DNA of 64,000 nt from contig JAYKKR010000001.1 in NCBI GenBank assembly GCA_036971615.1, forward strand, positions 1,612,001 through 1,676,000. The letters are read 5' to 3'. Both the position numbers and the translations under genes were made by a program. Shown here one piece after another: positions 46,245 to 59,841 of this stretch. The stretch comes from Amyloporia xantha (Eukaryota; Basidiomycota; Agaricomycetes; Polyporales; Adustoporiaceae). The notes beneath the pieces were generated by a model. The model had not been told where the DNA came from, made no database searches, and saw only the letters and a program-made list of their open reading frames with translations. The number at the start of each line of letters is the position of its first letter. Positions within the stretch are counted from its first letter, which is position 1.

Positions 46245-46547
46245 CTACTTCTCTTTCTGCTTGTTCCAGTTCTCGATGACCAATTTGAACCTGGACGTAA
46301 GATCAATACAGCAGAACACGCACAGGGACACAATACATACCTCTCTTTGTGGGGCATGTCAGGATCCTGTTCCTTCAGCCGCGCTACCTCGGTCTGCATG
46401 AATTTGTTGAAGTCGGTAAGCTTTTTCCTATTTCCGGCAGACGATTTTTCTGCGAAGCGCGTTCAGACGACGCGCAACACCCATGAAAACGCACTCACTT
46501 TTCTTCGTCGTCCTTTTCGCCACGCCACTGTTCTGTGCGTCGGTCAT
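46245..46547 (-). CDS. Small HMG/YABBY-like protein, 67 residues
   Basis: Exons 46547-46499, 46449-46341 and 46290-46245. The protein is a Lys-rich N-terminus followed by one helical HMG-like module: KLTDFNKFMQTEVARLKEQD, then MPHKERFKLVIENWNKQKEK. The order and spacing match the small fungal proteins with a YABBY/HMG-type fold ('FMQ-E...HKERFK...NW'). The same frame stays open upstream, but a good donor (46603-46602) and acceptor just before the ATG suggest a 5' UTR intron, so I start at MTDAQNSG. Probably a chromatin or DNA-binding accessory protein; exact role unknown. Confidence 0.75.
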
Positions 46548-47197
46548 GGCTGACAGCGGAACATTGAGATACCCAGCCAGAATCGCCGAGGGAAGACTTA
46601 CCAACAACTGGGAAAGGTAGGGAATAGCTCTTCCTTCAACAACTGCGGAAATCGCGGTATGGTTGTAGGGGGGAAAGGTGGGTGACGGCATCTCAAAGTT
46701 CAGGGGCCCTTATACGAGCCCAGAAATTGTGGTGACAGGTTTAGTCTTGTTGAGCACGCTTCGATCGCGGTTCCCCGCTGGTAATGCCCCCAGCCACTCT
46801 GTCAAAGCGGCGTGGTCAAACCTCTGGCGTGTATTTGGAAGGCAGCTGGGTCGTTCACGCGTGGAGGGCAGAAGAGGCAATAGAGGAGGGCACTCGAGTG
46901 CCATGTATGGGGGCCATCAGGTGTATGCTTCCCTATGCTTCCGCTTAAATCTTCGCATGGGGTGTGTGTGGGGTCCCGATGGTCTTCAGACCGATACTCA
47001 ACAGCGCGTCGCGTCACAGGTCAGCGGTTCAGCCGTGCAGCCTAGACACGCCTCCGCGACATCATAGGAAGACTGGCCCATGTAAATGTGAGAGTACATT
47101 GCGATCTGCGATTGATGCTTATAGCCTAGCGAAAGTCCATCTCGAAACATATCATGGCTCACTGGGAACGGACGCATGTTCTCCCACATACGTAAAC
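46548..47197. other. Intergenic region between VPS33 and the HMG-like gene
   Basis: About 650 bp. It holds the probable 5' UTR intron of the HMG-like gene near its low end; nothing else is supported. Confidence 0.4.
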
Positions 47198-49999
47198 TCA
47201 ACTCGTCAAGACAGACCAGCATCCTTTCGCAGTCCCCGTCCGCTCGACGCCTGCAATACTCTCTACTAGGCTGGCACCGCTGATAATACTAGTTGTAGCT
47301 ATGAGAAATCTGCGGCCTACTGAACGTCAGTAGGGCAATTCTACCACAAGCGGAACTTGCTAACCTCGATTCTGTCGACCGACCCATCTAAGGGCAGCAA
47401 TCTCGGTATACGTGCATCCGCCCAAGAAGAATACTACCGTCGTCGTCGGCTGTTCTCTTGTCAAGACTGTAACAAAATATCAGACACGTATCTGTCAGAT
47501 TAATGTAGCGTATCACTCACACGATGACGGAGCCGTGGAACCAGCCCCATCCAGTCCATCCGAGGTCTTCTGTACGATGTCGACCGTTCCTCCAGGAATG
47601 CTAGCGACAACGTCCTCGAAACCCTTCCAGCCGAGAATAGGATGAGCCTGAACTTTGCCTACAGAAGGACCCTTCGCTTTAGTTCCATCTGCTGCGTCCT
47701 TGGATTTCTTCTCCTTCTCTGTGGCAGGATTGCTCAGGACTCCGCCCTTCTGTGCGACACACTGAACCAATCGGACACTGATGGGTGCGTATCCAGAATA
47801 TACATAGCTGATGTCGTTTTCCAAATCGTCTACGCTATCGAGGTCTTCGATGAGAAGACGTAGCGACTTCCTAAGTGCAGTATAGGGGTATTTGGACGCG
47901 GCAACTGAAGCAGGAGTGCTGGAGGGGAGAGGATTAGGGAGTAGAATAGACAGTGGCGGGGCAGAGAGTGAGAGAAGCAATGGCAGGATATTGTAACCGT
48001 ATGTCTACAAAGAACTTAGCTTGACCTACAAGGGTCATAATTGAAGAAAAATACCTGTAAGATTTCTCGCTTGAGGTTTTCAAGCGTCTTACTCTTGATG
48101 CCCCCAGCAATTATACTTGTAAGACACAAGAGCCGAACAACCATCTGCATTTCAGCACCCTGCGCAATCATTTCTTCAATTGCACTCAATTGGGCTGGGA
48201 TGTCGTAGGAAGCCAGAAGATCTATAATCCAGTCAGATCTCTTTCCGCCTCACCACCGAGGAAGTGGAGCTCACTTTGTTGGATCTCCAGCGACTTATTG
48301 AACTGCTCGGTCCTCGTAAGAGGTACGAGCATCTCCGACAAACCAGTATCTTCCCTGATTTGAATAAGACAGCTCTACTACTTCGACTAGATGAATCCAC
48401 TCACGCAATCTCAGGGACTGGTGTTCTGATTGCAACCTACCGAGCTTTCCGACAAACTCTCTCAGTTGTGCGTTTGTCTTCGCTTGGTGCCTGAGCTATA
48501 AGACAGTGAGCATACGTGTATGTAGATGGATTGACGAATCAGTCGAACCTTGTAGTCTTCATCCAATCGCCGAGCTACCCTGTTTAACCTTTTACCAACT
48601 GAGGAGAAGTTGAGATCCCGCAGTTCAGATAGGAGAGGATCTGTCGACGCCGAAAGATGGTGTTTCTTCCTTTTCTCCTTGGTCAGTGATGTTGCTGGAG
48701 TCGTGGAAGCCGGCACACTTGAGGATGCCGCAGCATTTTCCTGTCCAGGAGCAGCAGGCGCAGCTAGAAGGGAAGCCGGCACCTCGACGTGTGCTAGTGG
48801 AGGTCAGAAAGGGAATGCTGAAAGATAAGCAAAATAATTCACAATTTCGAATGCTCATCATTTCGTCAACGAGGCCCTCGTAGGTTAGCTGTGTCAGCAA
48901 TGGTGTGATCATGTCGGCTCCTCTATCGATTATGATCAAAGAATCAAATCTATTTTGCTGCATTCCAAGGCTACCGATGGTAGTGTCGGCGCCGGTTTGA
49001 TGTAGGTGTCGAGTCAAGAGCGTGGCTAGTTTCTACGTTGTCATCAAGAATTTGGACAAACCGGGTTAGAGATGCAAGAGTACTCACCTGAGCGAAGTCA
49101 CCTTTGCCGACGACGCGAGGGAACATGCCGTATAGCTTCTGTAGTGACGCGAGTGCCTGCATTGAATTGTATATCACAGTCTCGTCGCCGTCCTGGTAGC
49201 CGAAGACCTTGAGAAGCCATCCTTAAGTCAAGAGTGATGCAAAATGTACACACAACCCATAGTTCCTTGAACGCGTTATCAAGTTCCAACGAGACAACAT
49301 CGTCCGCCACAGGAATGAACTGGAGATTATACGAGGAAATAGTAATGTCACCGAGGACGCCTTCCTCCTCAAGTATGCGTGAGACAAGGGTAGATGTTCG
49401 AGGAACCAGAAGTAGGGTATATGTATGTGTAGTGGATTCCTTTCCAAGCCGTTTCACCTGATCTTAACGTCCAACAAATGGCTCAGCGGGGAGGATGCCA
49501 CCACCAGCAAGTGGGACACTTACCGGCTATTATCTTGATCAATTTTACTAGGGGTCGGCACAGATACACGATATTCGTGGTGGTTGCGGACAAAGGACCA
49601 GGTTCAAGCCAAAACATCTTGTCGACTCCATGATGCTGACCGGAATAGGTTGAGACAAAGGACAAGAACAAGTGGACAGGTAAGTACCTTGAGCAGTGCC
49701 ACCTCAGTGACTAGGCCCAGTGGACCGGCCAGAGTAGGGTCTAACACTAGTGTCTTCGCACCATTGACCTAAGGAGCAGTAATTATGAAGCGCCCTCAGT
49801 GGATTGAATGCATGCATACTGCATTTAACGCGTCAACTAAGCCTTTCCTCGCGAGCTCTTTCAAGACCGAGACATCTAAGAGACTCTCCCCTTCACTATC
49901 CTGTCTCGAAAGGTCATCGGAGGTCGACGTAGGTGCAGCCATAGCCGGGTGACGCTCAGCGCTGAGCGCGGTCCTCGCGCTTTCACGTTCGCGTGCCAT
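47198..49999 (-). CDS. VPS33: Vacuolar sorting protein Vps33 (Sec1/Munc18 family)
   Basis: SM protein shared by the HOPS and CORVET tethering complexes; it templates SNARE assembly at endosome and vacuole membranes. Thirteen exons give 719 residues: 49999-49820, 49768-49688, 49635-49524, 49462-49257, 49192-49088, 49032-48843, 48793-48549, 48495-48405, 48349-48275, 48221-48055, 48004-47521, 47466-47365 and 47319-47198. Diagnostic blocks are [44 protein letters not shown] (SM core), [33 protein letters not shown] and [18 protein letters not shown] near the end. A Pro/Ala-rich insertion (about 220-245 in the middle domain) is longer than in yeast. All phases close. Confidence 0.93.
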
Positions 50000-50199
50000 T
50001 AGGCCTGATCAAGCTACGGGCGCTAAGCCTCACAGTTATTACTCTGGTTGAGCTCAGGTCAATTTCGATGAGTCGATTATGCTATACTGTATGTATCAGC
50101 GGAATAGACTACGTCTGAGCGATGATAACTAATTGATGCGGGCATTCATGAGTCCGCGCGGTAAAATTAGAAAAGTATCAAGGAAGAGTCAGCATAAAA

Positions 50200-53100
50200 C
50201 TAGATCGAATTGCGACGAGCACTCTTTCCCCTCGTTTTGAGTGTCATAGATGCTTTAACATCTCCAACGTAAGCCGAGGGAAGACGACCTTCTTCGTCCC
50301 ACTTGTCTAGAAGTTGCATTGCCGCTCGGTAACCCTTGTTCTGAATCTCTTCGAATTTGCCAAATTGCAGCGTCCCGAACTACGACTGGTGTCAACACTA
50401 TTAGCGCGATACTCTTACGGAGGAATCACCTCTTGAACAGGCATCCCCATGTATAGGCAACCTTGCGCGACCTTGGCTTCTTCCAAAGTCTTGACACTCG
50501 ATACACTAAAATGAAACCAAATACCGTGATAAGAAGACAAGGTAAGCAGAGGTAAGCACTTACTAAGCAAGACGACTCTGTAATTCAGTGATAGCAGGGA
50601 TACTCCTGGCATTCGAGAATGGGTTCCAACGATTGATGAGTAACCACCAACCAGACACCGAGTCTCCGAAATTTCGAGGCGAGTTATCGTCAAGCTGTCA
50701 AGTACACAATTGAGCCATCATCTTTTTGTTGCAGGAATGTGACCTACTGAGCCAACATCGGACGCGATGACTGCACTTGCTCCCATCGCCATCATTGTTG
50801 AAACCTGACATCGTATCCAGTCAAGACTTTCGACCCTCACACCATGACTGTAAGACATACCGGCAGATTATCAACTGCAGAAGAAGTGTAAGCCAGGGTG
50901 AAGCATGAGAGACTATATTGCTCACTGTAGCCACCATCGACAAGCATATTTCCATTATCACACAAAGGAGGAAGTAGGCCGACCAATGTCATTGATGCAC
51001 CTTATAGGGCAGTCAGTGTCACGAACCATTCACAAAGAAATGCTGCTACTAACGGATAAATCTCCACGCAAAACCAGTCTCATGAATTTCCATGCGAGAG
51101 GTGTTGATATTCGTCGAATTACAGAAATATGGGAGCCACATGTCCTCGATATGAAGATCATAAAATGCCTACCAATGTCACGTTAGTGAGACTGCTTACG
51201 TCCACCGCCGCTGAGTAATATTTACCTTGTAGATTGAACGATTGAATTCGTGGCCCTGCAAAATTCTGTCAATAGCCACAGCAATAGTCACCGTTATGAT
51301 GTCATACCGTAGTGTAAGCGACAATGGGATAAGTGACGTCTGACAACATCCTCCAGAAATTCCCCATACGGCTGCTAAACTGCTTGGTTCTGCCAGCGCT
51401 TGATATGATGTCTCCCTCGCGAGCATATAGCCCCCCGACGAACGCACCCATGCTCGTACCTGAACGTATGATGAGTTAGCATCCTTAGTCTGGTATGACA
51501 TTCCATACCGCCAACAAGATCAATGGGAATCCCATAATCCTCCAATGCGCGCAGAACACCCTGATTTCGGATGAGATTCAGCACCTCGTCACCGGTCGTT
51601 TTCAACTCACAAGATGTGAAATGCCTCGCGCTCCACCGCCCTCCTAACACAATTCCAATAGATTTACCGCATATCCTTCTCGCCAGTCGAGCGAAGTCAC
51701 TCGAATGTGGGGCCCGTTGAGGACGTGGTTCAGTAGCCCCTCCACGATATTTCCTGATTCCACTCTGGACTCTATCTTTCAAATGTCTCAAAGCCATCAC
51801 GGCGGCTGGATCTTGTGGCACAACAACTGCCCTTGGGGCAGATGCAGCAAGTCCCTGGAAAACGCACCTTCAGTCTCCATAACACTGGTTGTACAGCAAA
51901 CTTACGGCAAGCTCGACGTGTATATGTTGGTGTATCCACGGCCGGCTCTGGCGAAAGACGCAATGAGCATGGTTTCTGGAATTATAAAGGAGTCCCAAAC
52001 CTTCAGCCATTCGCGTGTGGATCCTGGCACGACCGAACGATCTGGGTGTAGCAAAACAAGATCTTTCCTCGCGGTGGTCTTCAGTGATAGTAACAGACGT
52101 TCATACTCCCCAATGCTAGGATCATCCCCCATGCCGACCACCATGACGCAATCTGCCTACAGCACCCTGTCAGCCGTGACGCGATGGGCAAAAAATGTTC
52201 AAGTACCTGTCTGATGCAAGTTTGAGTCCACGAACTGCTGACAGCAGAATCAGCGACGTAGAGCACAATTCTGTATTTCTGCTCCTGCTCAGCTAGCCAT
52301 CCGGCAGCTTTGAGCTTTCCCATCCGTGTGAAGGCATGACGTCCTAAATGATTTGAAACAGATGCCTGGTTGAGATACGAGGTGGGTGCACCGATACTTT
52401 CTAGAGCGGCATGTAGTTTTCGAGCAAATGCATCCACGGGAATATTTCGCGACACAGGAAGGACAGCAACCGTCTTCAAGTTAGTGTTGCTGCGAGACAG
52501 CTCTAATGGGACACTCCGAACTGAGGGTCCTATTTGTAATCTCACTCGGGAGGCAATCATTTGTAATATTCTATTAATGAAATGATGAGACTGGCATTCG
52601 TGAATGACTCAGCATAGCCGACTCACTGTGCCGTTGTCCGAGGGTTCCTGATGGGAGATGCCGTTAATGAATAAAAAATGCAGACTTCACATTACTCCAC
52701 TTACCGAGCGGATATGGCATTGAATAAGGTCTGTGGCATCCTAATCAGTTCGGTATCACGTATGGCGTGTAACGTATTCCTCCGGGGAGAACCAGTGATA
52801 ACGTCCAGCTCTCCGACGGTATCGCCTTGACCATATTCTGCGAGAATGCTGATGCCTCCGCCCTCCTTGTCAGCGATGGCCCGCAGACGGCCGTTGATGA
52901 CTATGTAGAAGCTATCGCTGACATCTTCTGGACGCCACAATACCTGTCCTGCATTGACCTGTACCCAATCCAACGACCCATCAATATGAAGGACTAGAAA
53001 CCATCAGATCGGACCATCACCACCTGAAGCACTCCACTGCCACGTACCAATGGGTGATAACAGTGATATGAGGCGCTTCGCGAGGGTAAGTAAGACAATG

Positions 53101-55706
53101 GGACGTTTCTCAAGCAGTCGATTAAGCGCAGTTGAGGGAAGGAAACCGACATAGGTGTCTGTCTTAGCTACTATATCCACGTATGACGCAATCTGACAAA
53201 GCGAAGCTGGCACTCATCACTCGATGACCTCTATGATTGTCCAAATGCACACTCACATAAATAGCCAGCAATACCTCCAGGCCTCACCGTAAACAGTGGC
53301 TTTCGGGTATGCTCCTTTCGATCGCGAGGAGCGCTTGATTTGGGTACATTGAAGCTACCAGATCCACCTTGACTTGTCGAAGAACCAGGACCGGATTTCA
53401 TTGATGCCTCATCTAGGGTAGGTGCATTGTTTGCTTTCATGTCACCAACGTCGGTTTTCCTCGGTAGAAGGATGTCAAGGAAGCCATCAATCACGTAGAA
53501 CAGACCTATAATAGATTGAACAAATAGTAGCCAAGTAAGTCGTGATGTTTCCGTACCTGTGTTCCTTTCACCCGCAGCAGCTAATATTGAGCCAGCAGGG
53601 AAAAATAGTATTTCTACTTCGTTATCGAGACCACTCATATAACCGTCAGTTAATATCGATGAAGCTGTAGTCACACTGGAAGCAGCATCATCGCCCATTT
53701 CCAGCAACGACAAAGAGCCGAATGAAGACTTGAACGGACCGCTTCTTGAATCGCTGGGTGGAAATGCGGGAGATGCTTCAACGGACTCTTCGCCGCTGAT
53801 AGGAGGTTGTATCAGACCAATAGATTTAGCTATACAAGACATAACCTCATCGCGGAGGTCGAAGTCATCCGCAGACATTCGTCTAGCACCGTGAACAGCT
53901 TCTTGAAGCTTTATTGGAGAAGTGTCCTTTCGCTGCACCGGTACGCGACCACCATATGCTGTGCTAGCGGAGCGAGCAATAGGTCTGGTTGAATCTCCGT
54001 TGTGAGCTGTGGAAGTGTGTAGATCGCCGGCCTGAACAGCCTGTCTGGGTGTTTGTCCTTTGAATGGAGTAATAGGGGACGAGTACATCGGTGCAGGGCT
54101 GTCCGTAACTTTGCCCTTCGCACTTGATCCAGGAATAGTTGTCCTTGATGAGTTTTGCGATGTGGGCTGGGCGCCGAAGTAATCATTATCGCTATCGGTG
54201 TCACTAGCAAACCCAGCACCATCAAACCGTTGCCGCAGATGTTTGAGGCCACTTTCGTAAAATTCTGCAGGCAGCGGATGACATGCGATATCGTTTATTG
54301 CCTTCTCGGTTCGGAGAACTTCGGTGGTCAACCCTAGGTAGTTATGCGCAGCATTAAATGTAACACGAGAAAACCTCGTCAAAATCACTGAATATCATGT
54401 CAGATTATAGACCCTCTCATGATTGTAATGGCAGCGCACCTTGAACGATATGAGCAGTTGCCTTAGGAAACTTTTTTGTGAGTCTGCGAAAGGCTTCGGC
54501 TGGAATCACAGCCAGACTACTATCCTCAGTCGCCCGGGCAACAACACTATAGTGATTTTCCTGTTCCGTAGAAACACTAGGATTTGGACGACTAAAGGAA
54601 GGGGCGCGCGAGGCATGACTCCGAGGATAATCTCGCTCGCGAGAAAGAGATCGGCCCCTGGGAGATGTTACGTCTTCTTGATGAACAGTAGATCCAGAAG
54701 ACGATACGGACGGTCTCCGACTGCTCGACCTCGGGGAGGTCAAATTGAAATCTGAGACATCGGAATCAGATCGCCGGGGTCGCGAACGCAGTGGGGTCTG
54801 TACAGAGGGTGGCACATCGACCGAATCAAGGTCATCGGGCCTCTCTCCAGCCTGCCAGCTCAGCTTCACGTTCTCGGTAAAGAGACTCAAGATGGTGAAG
54901 AGACTAGACAGCATCCCTCCGGTGCCGACTTGGTTTAAGAGCTGGTATCCGTTCATATCGTCATCCTCCCATGCACCGCTCTCGCCTGCGCGCGTCGGCT
55001 GTCCCGTGCGGGCATACACTTGCACTGTCCCTTCAATAACACAGTAGAAACTTTTGTCTTGATCCAGAGATAGCGTGTCCCCCGCAATAAGCCTCCTGGT
55101 CTGCAGATGTCTTGCAAGTTCATGAAAAACCTTTAATAATCAAGTATCGGTATAGTTCCTGTCATGATAACGTGTAGCATACCGGTTTCTCCAAAAAGCC
55201 AAACACACGAATTGCTTGCAGAAATTCGTCCAAGTAATTGTGGAGCGCAGGCATCTGATCCGGAGTGTTCACGTCAGGATTCAGCTCTTGAGCATCCGCC
55301 TTGAGTAAGGGAGGTTCCTTCAGTTTAGTATAGACGTTCAAATATCGGAACCGAATCCAATAGTTCAGGGCAACCGCTGACATTGCGAATATGATCGCGA
55401 ATGACCAGAAGTTGAGCTTGAACGTCGTCAACGTGAGGATTAGCATGAAATGGTAATGAATCAGAGCAATCGTACCGTCAGTGTCATCGAGTAAGACAAG
55501 GCCGCGTATATCCATGTTGGAAGGGTGATTGTGGCAAATGCGACGAGAGCCTTGACCCATGAGAGTAACCAGACTGTCGCATCCCTTCAGACTTAGGGCC
55601 CATCGACACCCCGCACGAAAGACGCACGTATTACCCAAAAGAATGCGGACAGTAGCATAAATACCGGATGCTTATTGTAGTCTGCCGTGCTTTCTGAGGA
55701 TTCCAT
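50200..55706 (-). CDS. NTE1: Lysophospholipase NTE1 (neuropathy target esterase), one-base frame break
   Basis: ER-membrane phospholipase B that deacylates phosphatidylcholine. I model 23 exons, about 1445 residues once one surplus base is ignored: 55706-55628, 55573-55476, 55416-55183, 55130-54440, 54387-53557, 53505-53257, 53206-53048, 52993-52705, 52648-52628, 52570-52207, 52156-52001, 51947-51906, 51854-51611, 51560-51509, 51459-51308, 51255-51226, 51168-51054, 51000-50926, 50874-50861, 50804-50748, 50694-50564, 50505-50430 and 50379-50200. It has two or three N-terminal membrane segments, cyclic-nucleotide-binding-like domains ([31 protein letters not shown]) and a patatin domain with GTSMG serine elbow and DGG aspartate. 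The glycine-rich oxyanion motif in exon 13 carries one extra G (51639-51641), shifting frame. It is either a sequencing indel or a real mutation. Confidence 0.88.
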
Positions 55707-55987
55707 ACTGGCAAGTCTTTGAATCACGTCTCAGCCCGAGACCTGGATGTGCATGTAGCGCAGTCTGCAGACAGGTCATAAGCGCCGTAGGACCGGTAAC
55801 GCTTGTCGCGTCGATGCACGTGCATATATATGTGAAATGGACTGAATATACATGAAATTCGAAACGAAGGGTATCTTAGTACAGGACTAACGAACACATC
55901 CGCCATGGACTATCTAACGAGCCAGCGAAGATACAAGCGAACCGGATATAAGAAAGATACAAGAATTTCGTCTTACTTGCTATTCTA

Positions 55988-58900
55988 CTAGAACCCGAAA
56001 AGTCGGAAGATGAGATATAGAGTGGAACAAGTGAAACGGATAGCGGAGAGGCCAGCACTATAGAGAGATTGTTCAACATAAATAGCCAGTGGAGTATTGA
56101 CATGAACTTACAGGGCAATAAATAAGAAGGTAAGGTATGGGTTGAAGGATGTACCATTCGTGCTGGCCACATGCGCCTCAACCCAGTTCGTGAAGATGGT
56201 AGACGTGAAGACAAGAATCATAACCCTGCCGCCAATGTATGAGAAAATGTGGTTCAAGATCGAAGTAAACACCTACATGTTGGTTCCAACCCAGGCAAGA
56301 ACCACGTTTGTCCTGCTGTTGCGGTCTTGGTCTGCCTGCTTGGTAGCCGCGTCTCGGTGTTCCTTCTCTTCTTGTGGCTTGACTGACAACGCATAACGTG
56401 AAGCATTCCATAGCTGGTCGACGTCTTCACGTGCAGTAGGCAGCTCGACTTCCAGAACCTCTTTGCCGTTTTTGTCCTTCACCTTTTTCGCACCACCGAG
56501 GTCCTTCGCCGAACCATTGTCACCCTTCGTTCCCCTGAGTCTCACGCGTGAAAAGCTGATCGCGATAAAAATGTAGATTGGCTGACCAAGTAACGTCATG
56601 CAGGTTGCACATCGCGTACATCACTAGAGTAATAGGGTCAGTACATGATAACACTTACATCACCTTTGACTCACTGAGAATGTTGACATCTACAAATGTA
56701 CATGAGATTCAAAACGGAAAGCAAAAGTTGAACAGGACGTACAACTGGGGAGTAGGAACATATACTGTGCGAACGAGGTGAACATGTGCCATGGCTCCAA
56801 ATGGATGAATGACGCGATGAAGTAGAGACCGTAAGTGGCTGCCAGCGATATGACAATATCACGGAACGTCGCACTCGTTTTGACGAGTCTGCGAAACCTG
56901 TCAATAACTAGACATTATAGACAGATTATTGTGACTTACTCCGGGAAGTCCTCCCAGCCAGTGATAGTGTGGGGAACCGCGAGGTAGACTGTGAAGCCAG
57001 CACACCATAATGTAATCATGTTACAAAGACCAAATAACACTATGCAGATGCAGTAGATCCATTTTGAACCCTACGCAACCGACAACGAGTGCGAAGTCGT
57101 TAGTGTGAAGTTGTTCTAAAAACTCAAGTGTCCCCACCTGTGGCCGATTTCCAAGTGAACAGACAGTGACCACGAAAAGGAGGGCAATATAGAGCTAAAA
57201 ATAAAAGTGTCTGAGCATTCCAAGCAACGAAGTGTACCAATGTCGTTACCTTCAAGAATACTTCGAACACAGCCTGACCAGCCCCCGCGCTCAGGAAATT
57301 GAACGCGTCTTTTGAACCTTTGGTCGACGTCGCAGAAGAGACCAGCTACAGACAGTGACGTTATTATCAGATAAGAACATATCCGATGTTACTTTGAGTA
57401 CTTACGAAGAAGAATGCCAAGTAGAAATTCGCGAGCGATGTCCATGTGAACAGAAGTTGGACGGCGTTGTAGATAAACTCGAACTACAGCAGCACAATCA
57501 GCAGTGAGCCATAGACAAGAATAAAAGTGTCGACCTGGAGGAGAAGCATCCTGAATATATTCTGCCCAGACGTCCAAATCCTCCAGAAGAACATGGTAGA
57601 GTGGATGGTCGCAAACAAGGAGCCATTGAGCCACCGACGACGTTGGGATATGAACTCGGGGATCTGAAAGATTCGTCAACCGACCGATGCAAGATACGAT
57701 AATCGCAGGACAACGCACGGTAGTAGGGACATCAGTGGAGGCTTTGGCGCTCTTGACATATTTCAGGCTGTTAGATGAATATGAGATTCGATTTGGATGT
57801 TTGCTTGGCCATTACGTACACCCAACCCTCCCGTTTCTTCGTCACAATCTCAAAGCACAGAATACGATCTTCAGCTAGATACATGTTCCGTTCTGTACCA
57901 TTGCAAACGAGAATTGAGAGACTGTTGCACATAACGAACGGTACAACACAGGCTTACCGAAAAGGTCCTGCCTGGCTGGAACCACCGTGCATAGTCTCCC
58001 CCTTAAAGTACGACGCCAAAGGACCCTTGCCGTCAGGCCCATTCAAGAGGGCCTTGTACCTGTATGCACTGAAAGCACCTGGCAGCACGCTGATGTACCC
58101 AAAGATACTCTGTAGTAAACCCACAACAGTTAAAATAAGTGAAGACAATAGATGCATGACTGTAGACGATTACTGACCTCCAATGGTTTGTCGAGAATGT
58201 TCGACATCTTGTACTGCGTTACCACAGGAAATTGTCAGCCGGAAGTAGTAGATATGGAAGAGAGCACTACCTCGAAGTTCTGGGAAGCCGCCAACGGACT
58301 CTTGAGAATCAGAGAGCATGCCTTGCCCGTGTCCACACAAATCCTAAACCAACTATATGAGAGCGAGTACATTGAATCATTATTCTGTGTGACTGACTCT
58401 CCGCAAGCGCCGCCAACGTTGGAGTGCTTGTCAAAACCTGCGTAAATCGATGTCAGGTTCAAGAAGATGACAGTTAACATGTATCGGGACTCACATTTCC
58501 ACAGCTCATATATGGATGTGCCAGTAGGCTTGGTGCCTACGTCCAAAAGTACACAAACTGAACGGTTCGTAGTGTATCAGCAATTGTGACAAAGCTAATT
58601 CAATGGTAACTTTGTTTACCATTCGGCTTAATGAGAGGACCGAACGCGTTGAAAAACCATCTATGACTGAAGACGACTGATGTGAGATTTCTAAAGTTAT
58701 ATTGATCACACATTGCTGACCTGTTGAGTTTCTTCTTGTTCTGCTCCTTCAAGCAAAATATGATTTGGACCGGGCAGGCACTCTTTGAGATTTCTCCCTT
58801 GTCGGAGACGACGACGTTGGACGTGAATCTAGACAAGTCTAAGCTATATTATACTGCGAAATAACAAAATCATCGCTTACTCAAAGATGTGCGCAGTGAC

Positions 58901-59841
58901 ATCCTTGCCTCCGATCGTGTCCTTGGCTATGCCCTCCTGATAACAACCCATCTGAACAGACATCGTAAGAACGGGCACAAATCAATTCAAGAGAATCGAC
59001 ACGCACTAGGGTCAAGACTTGAAGAGTACGCTTGTTGACTTTGCTCCGACCATCAGAGACCACACAGACAACCACCTTCTGCCAGCCATTTGGACCCCAC
59101 ATTTTAGACCGGTTGCGGCCGCAAAGGTGTGCAACATTCTTGATAACACTATAATGCGTGGAATTGAGCTAGATACTTCATCTGATTTAATTAGACATAC
59201 GCGTTCATGGTTTTGACAAATAACACTTCGTCCTCGTTGTACATAGTCATCACTATGAACAGCTCTGTGTGTCGACCGAGAAGATATGGTCGTAGCGAGT
59301 ACTTCTGACGCATAAAATCGTCAGGGTCACAGGTCGCTGCCGTGTATCGCAGCTTGGTCATCTCCTCAATATGTTCCATACCCTTGGGAACGATGTAGGA
59401 AGGGGCCTGCATGTCCAGCACGAGATTTCCTTCTTGAAGCTCAACCTGCTTGACCATCCGCTGCTTGAGCAACTTGTCGCGGGCGTCAGACCATCCGACC
59501 CCGGGCCTGAGCTGCTGCATCGGTGGGTAGTTCAGCGGATGCTGCTGATATGGGAGGGGAGGGACCGGAGGAGCATTGTGTAAGGAGACCTGGCTCATCC
59601 CGTACGCATTGTTGAGATGAGCTTGCGAGCCTGCGTAACTGCTCTGGTACGATTTCATGGACTTGGTTTCCCACTGAGCATCATAGTCTTGATAACCATG
59701 AGGGGCATATTGCTGTTGCGGGGGCGCAGGAGGGTAGTCAGGAGTGAGATTGGTGGTGCTGACAGGAGGATAGTCAGGATAGATGGAGTTGCCAGAGTGA
59801 GGGCTGTAAGGATCGTGTTGCGGCTGCGTGCGATAAGCCAT
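55988..59841 (-). CDS. Chitin synthase (GT2 family, class I-III type)
   Basis: Integral membrane enzyme that polymerises UDP-GlcNAc into chitin. I model 23 exons, about 877 residues: 59841-59201, 59148-59007, 58951-58881, 58828-58721, 58666-58620, 58557-58495, 58437-58398, 58343-58271, 58213-58178, 58109-57958, 57892-57820, 57767-57719, 57663-57535, 57483-57406, 57345-57250, 57194-57138, 57070-56940, 56897-56743, 56689-56675, 56623-56587, 56534-56277, 56225-56112 and 56057-55988. The N-terminus is Pro/Tyr/Gln-rich. Catalytic motifs follow in order: [33 protein letters not shown] (the ED of EDR) and [11 protein letters not shown] (QRRRW). About seven membrane segments follow, plus a WGTKGD motif. 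Exons 10 and 11 do not join in frame: one A too many at the acceptor side (57891-57892). Confidence 0.93.

Noticed and set aside
51772..51963. Frame through NTE1 exons 12-13 in another phase
   Set aside because: Reads across an intron and lacks family residues.
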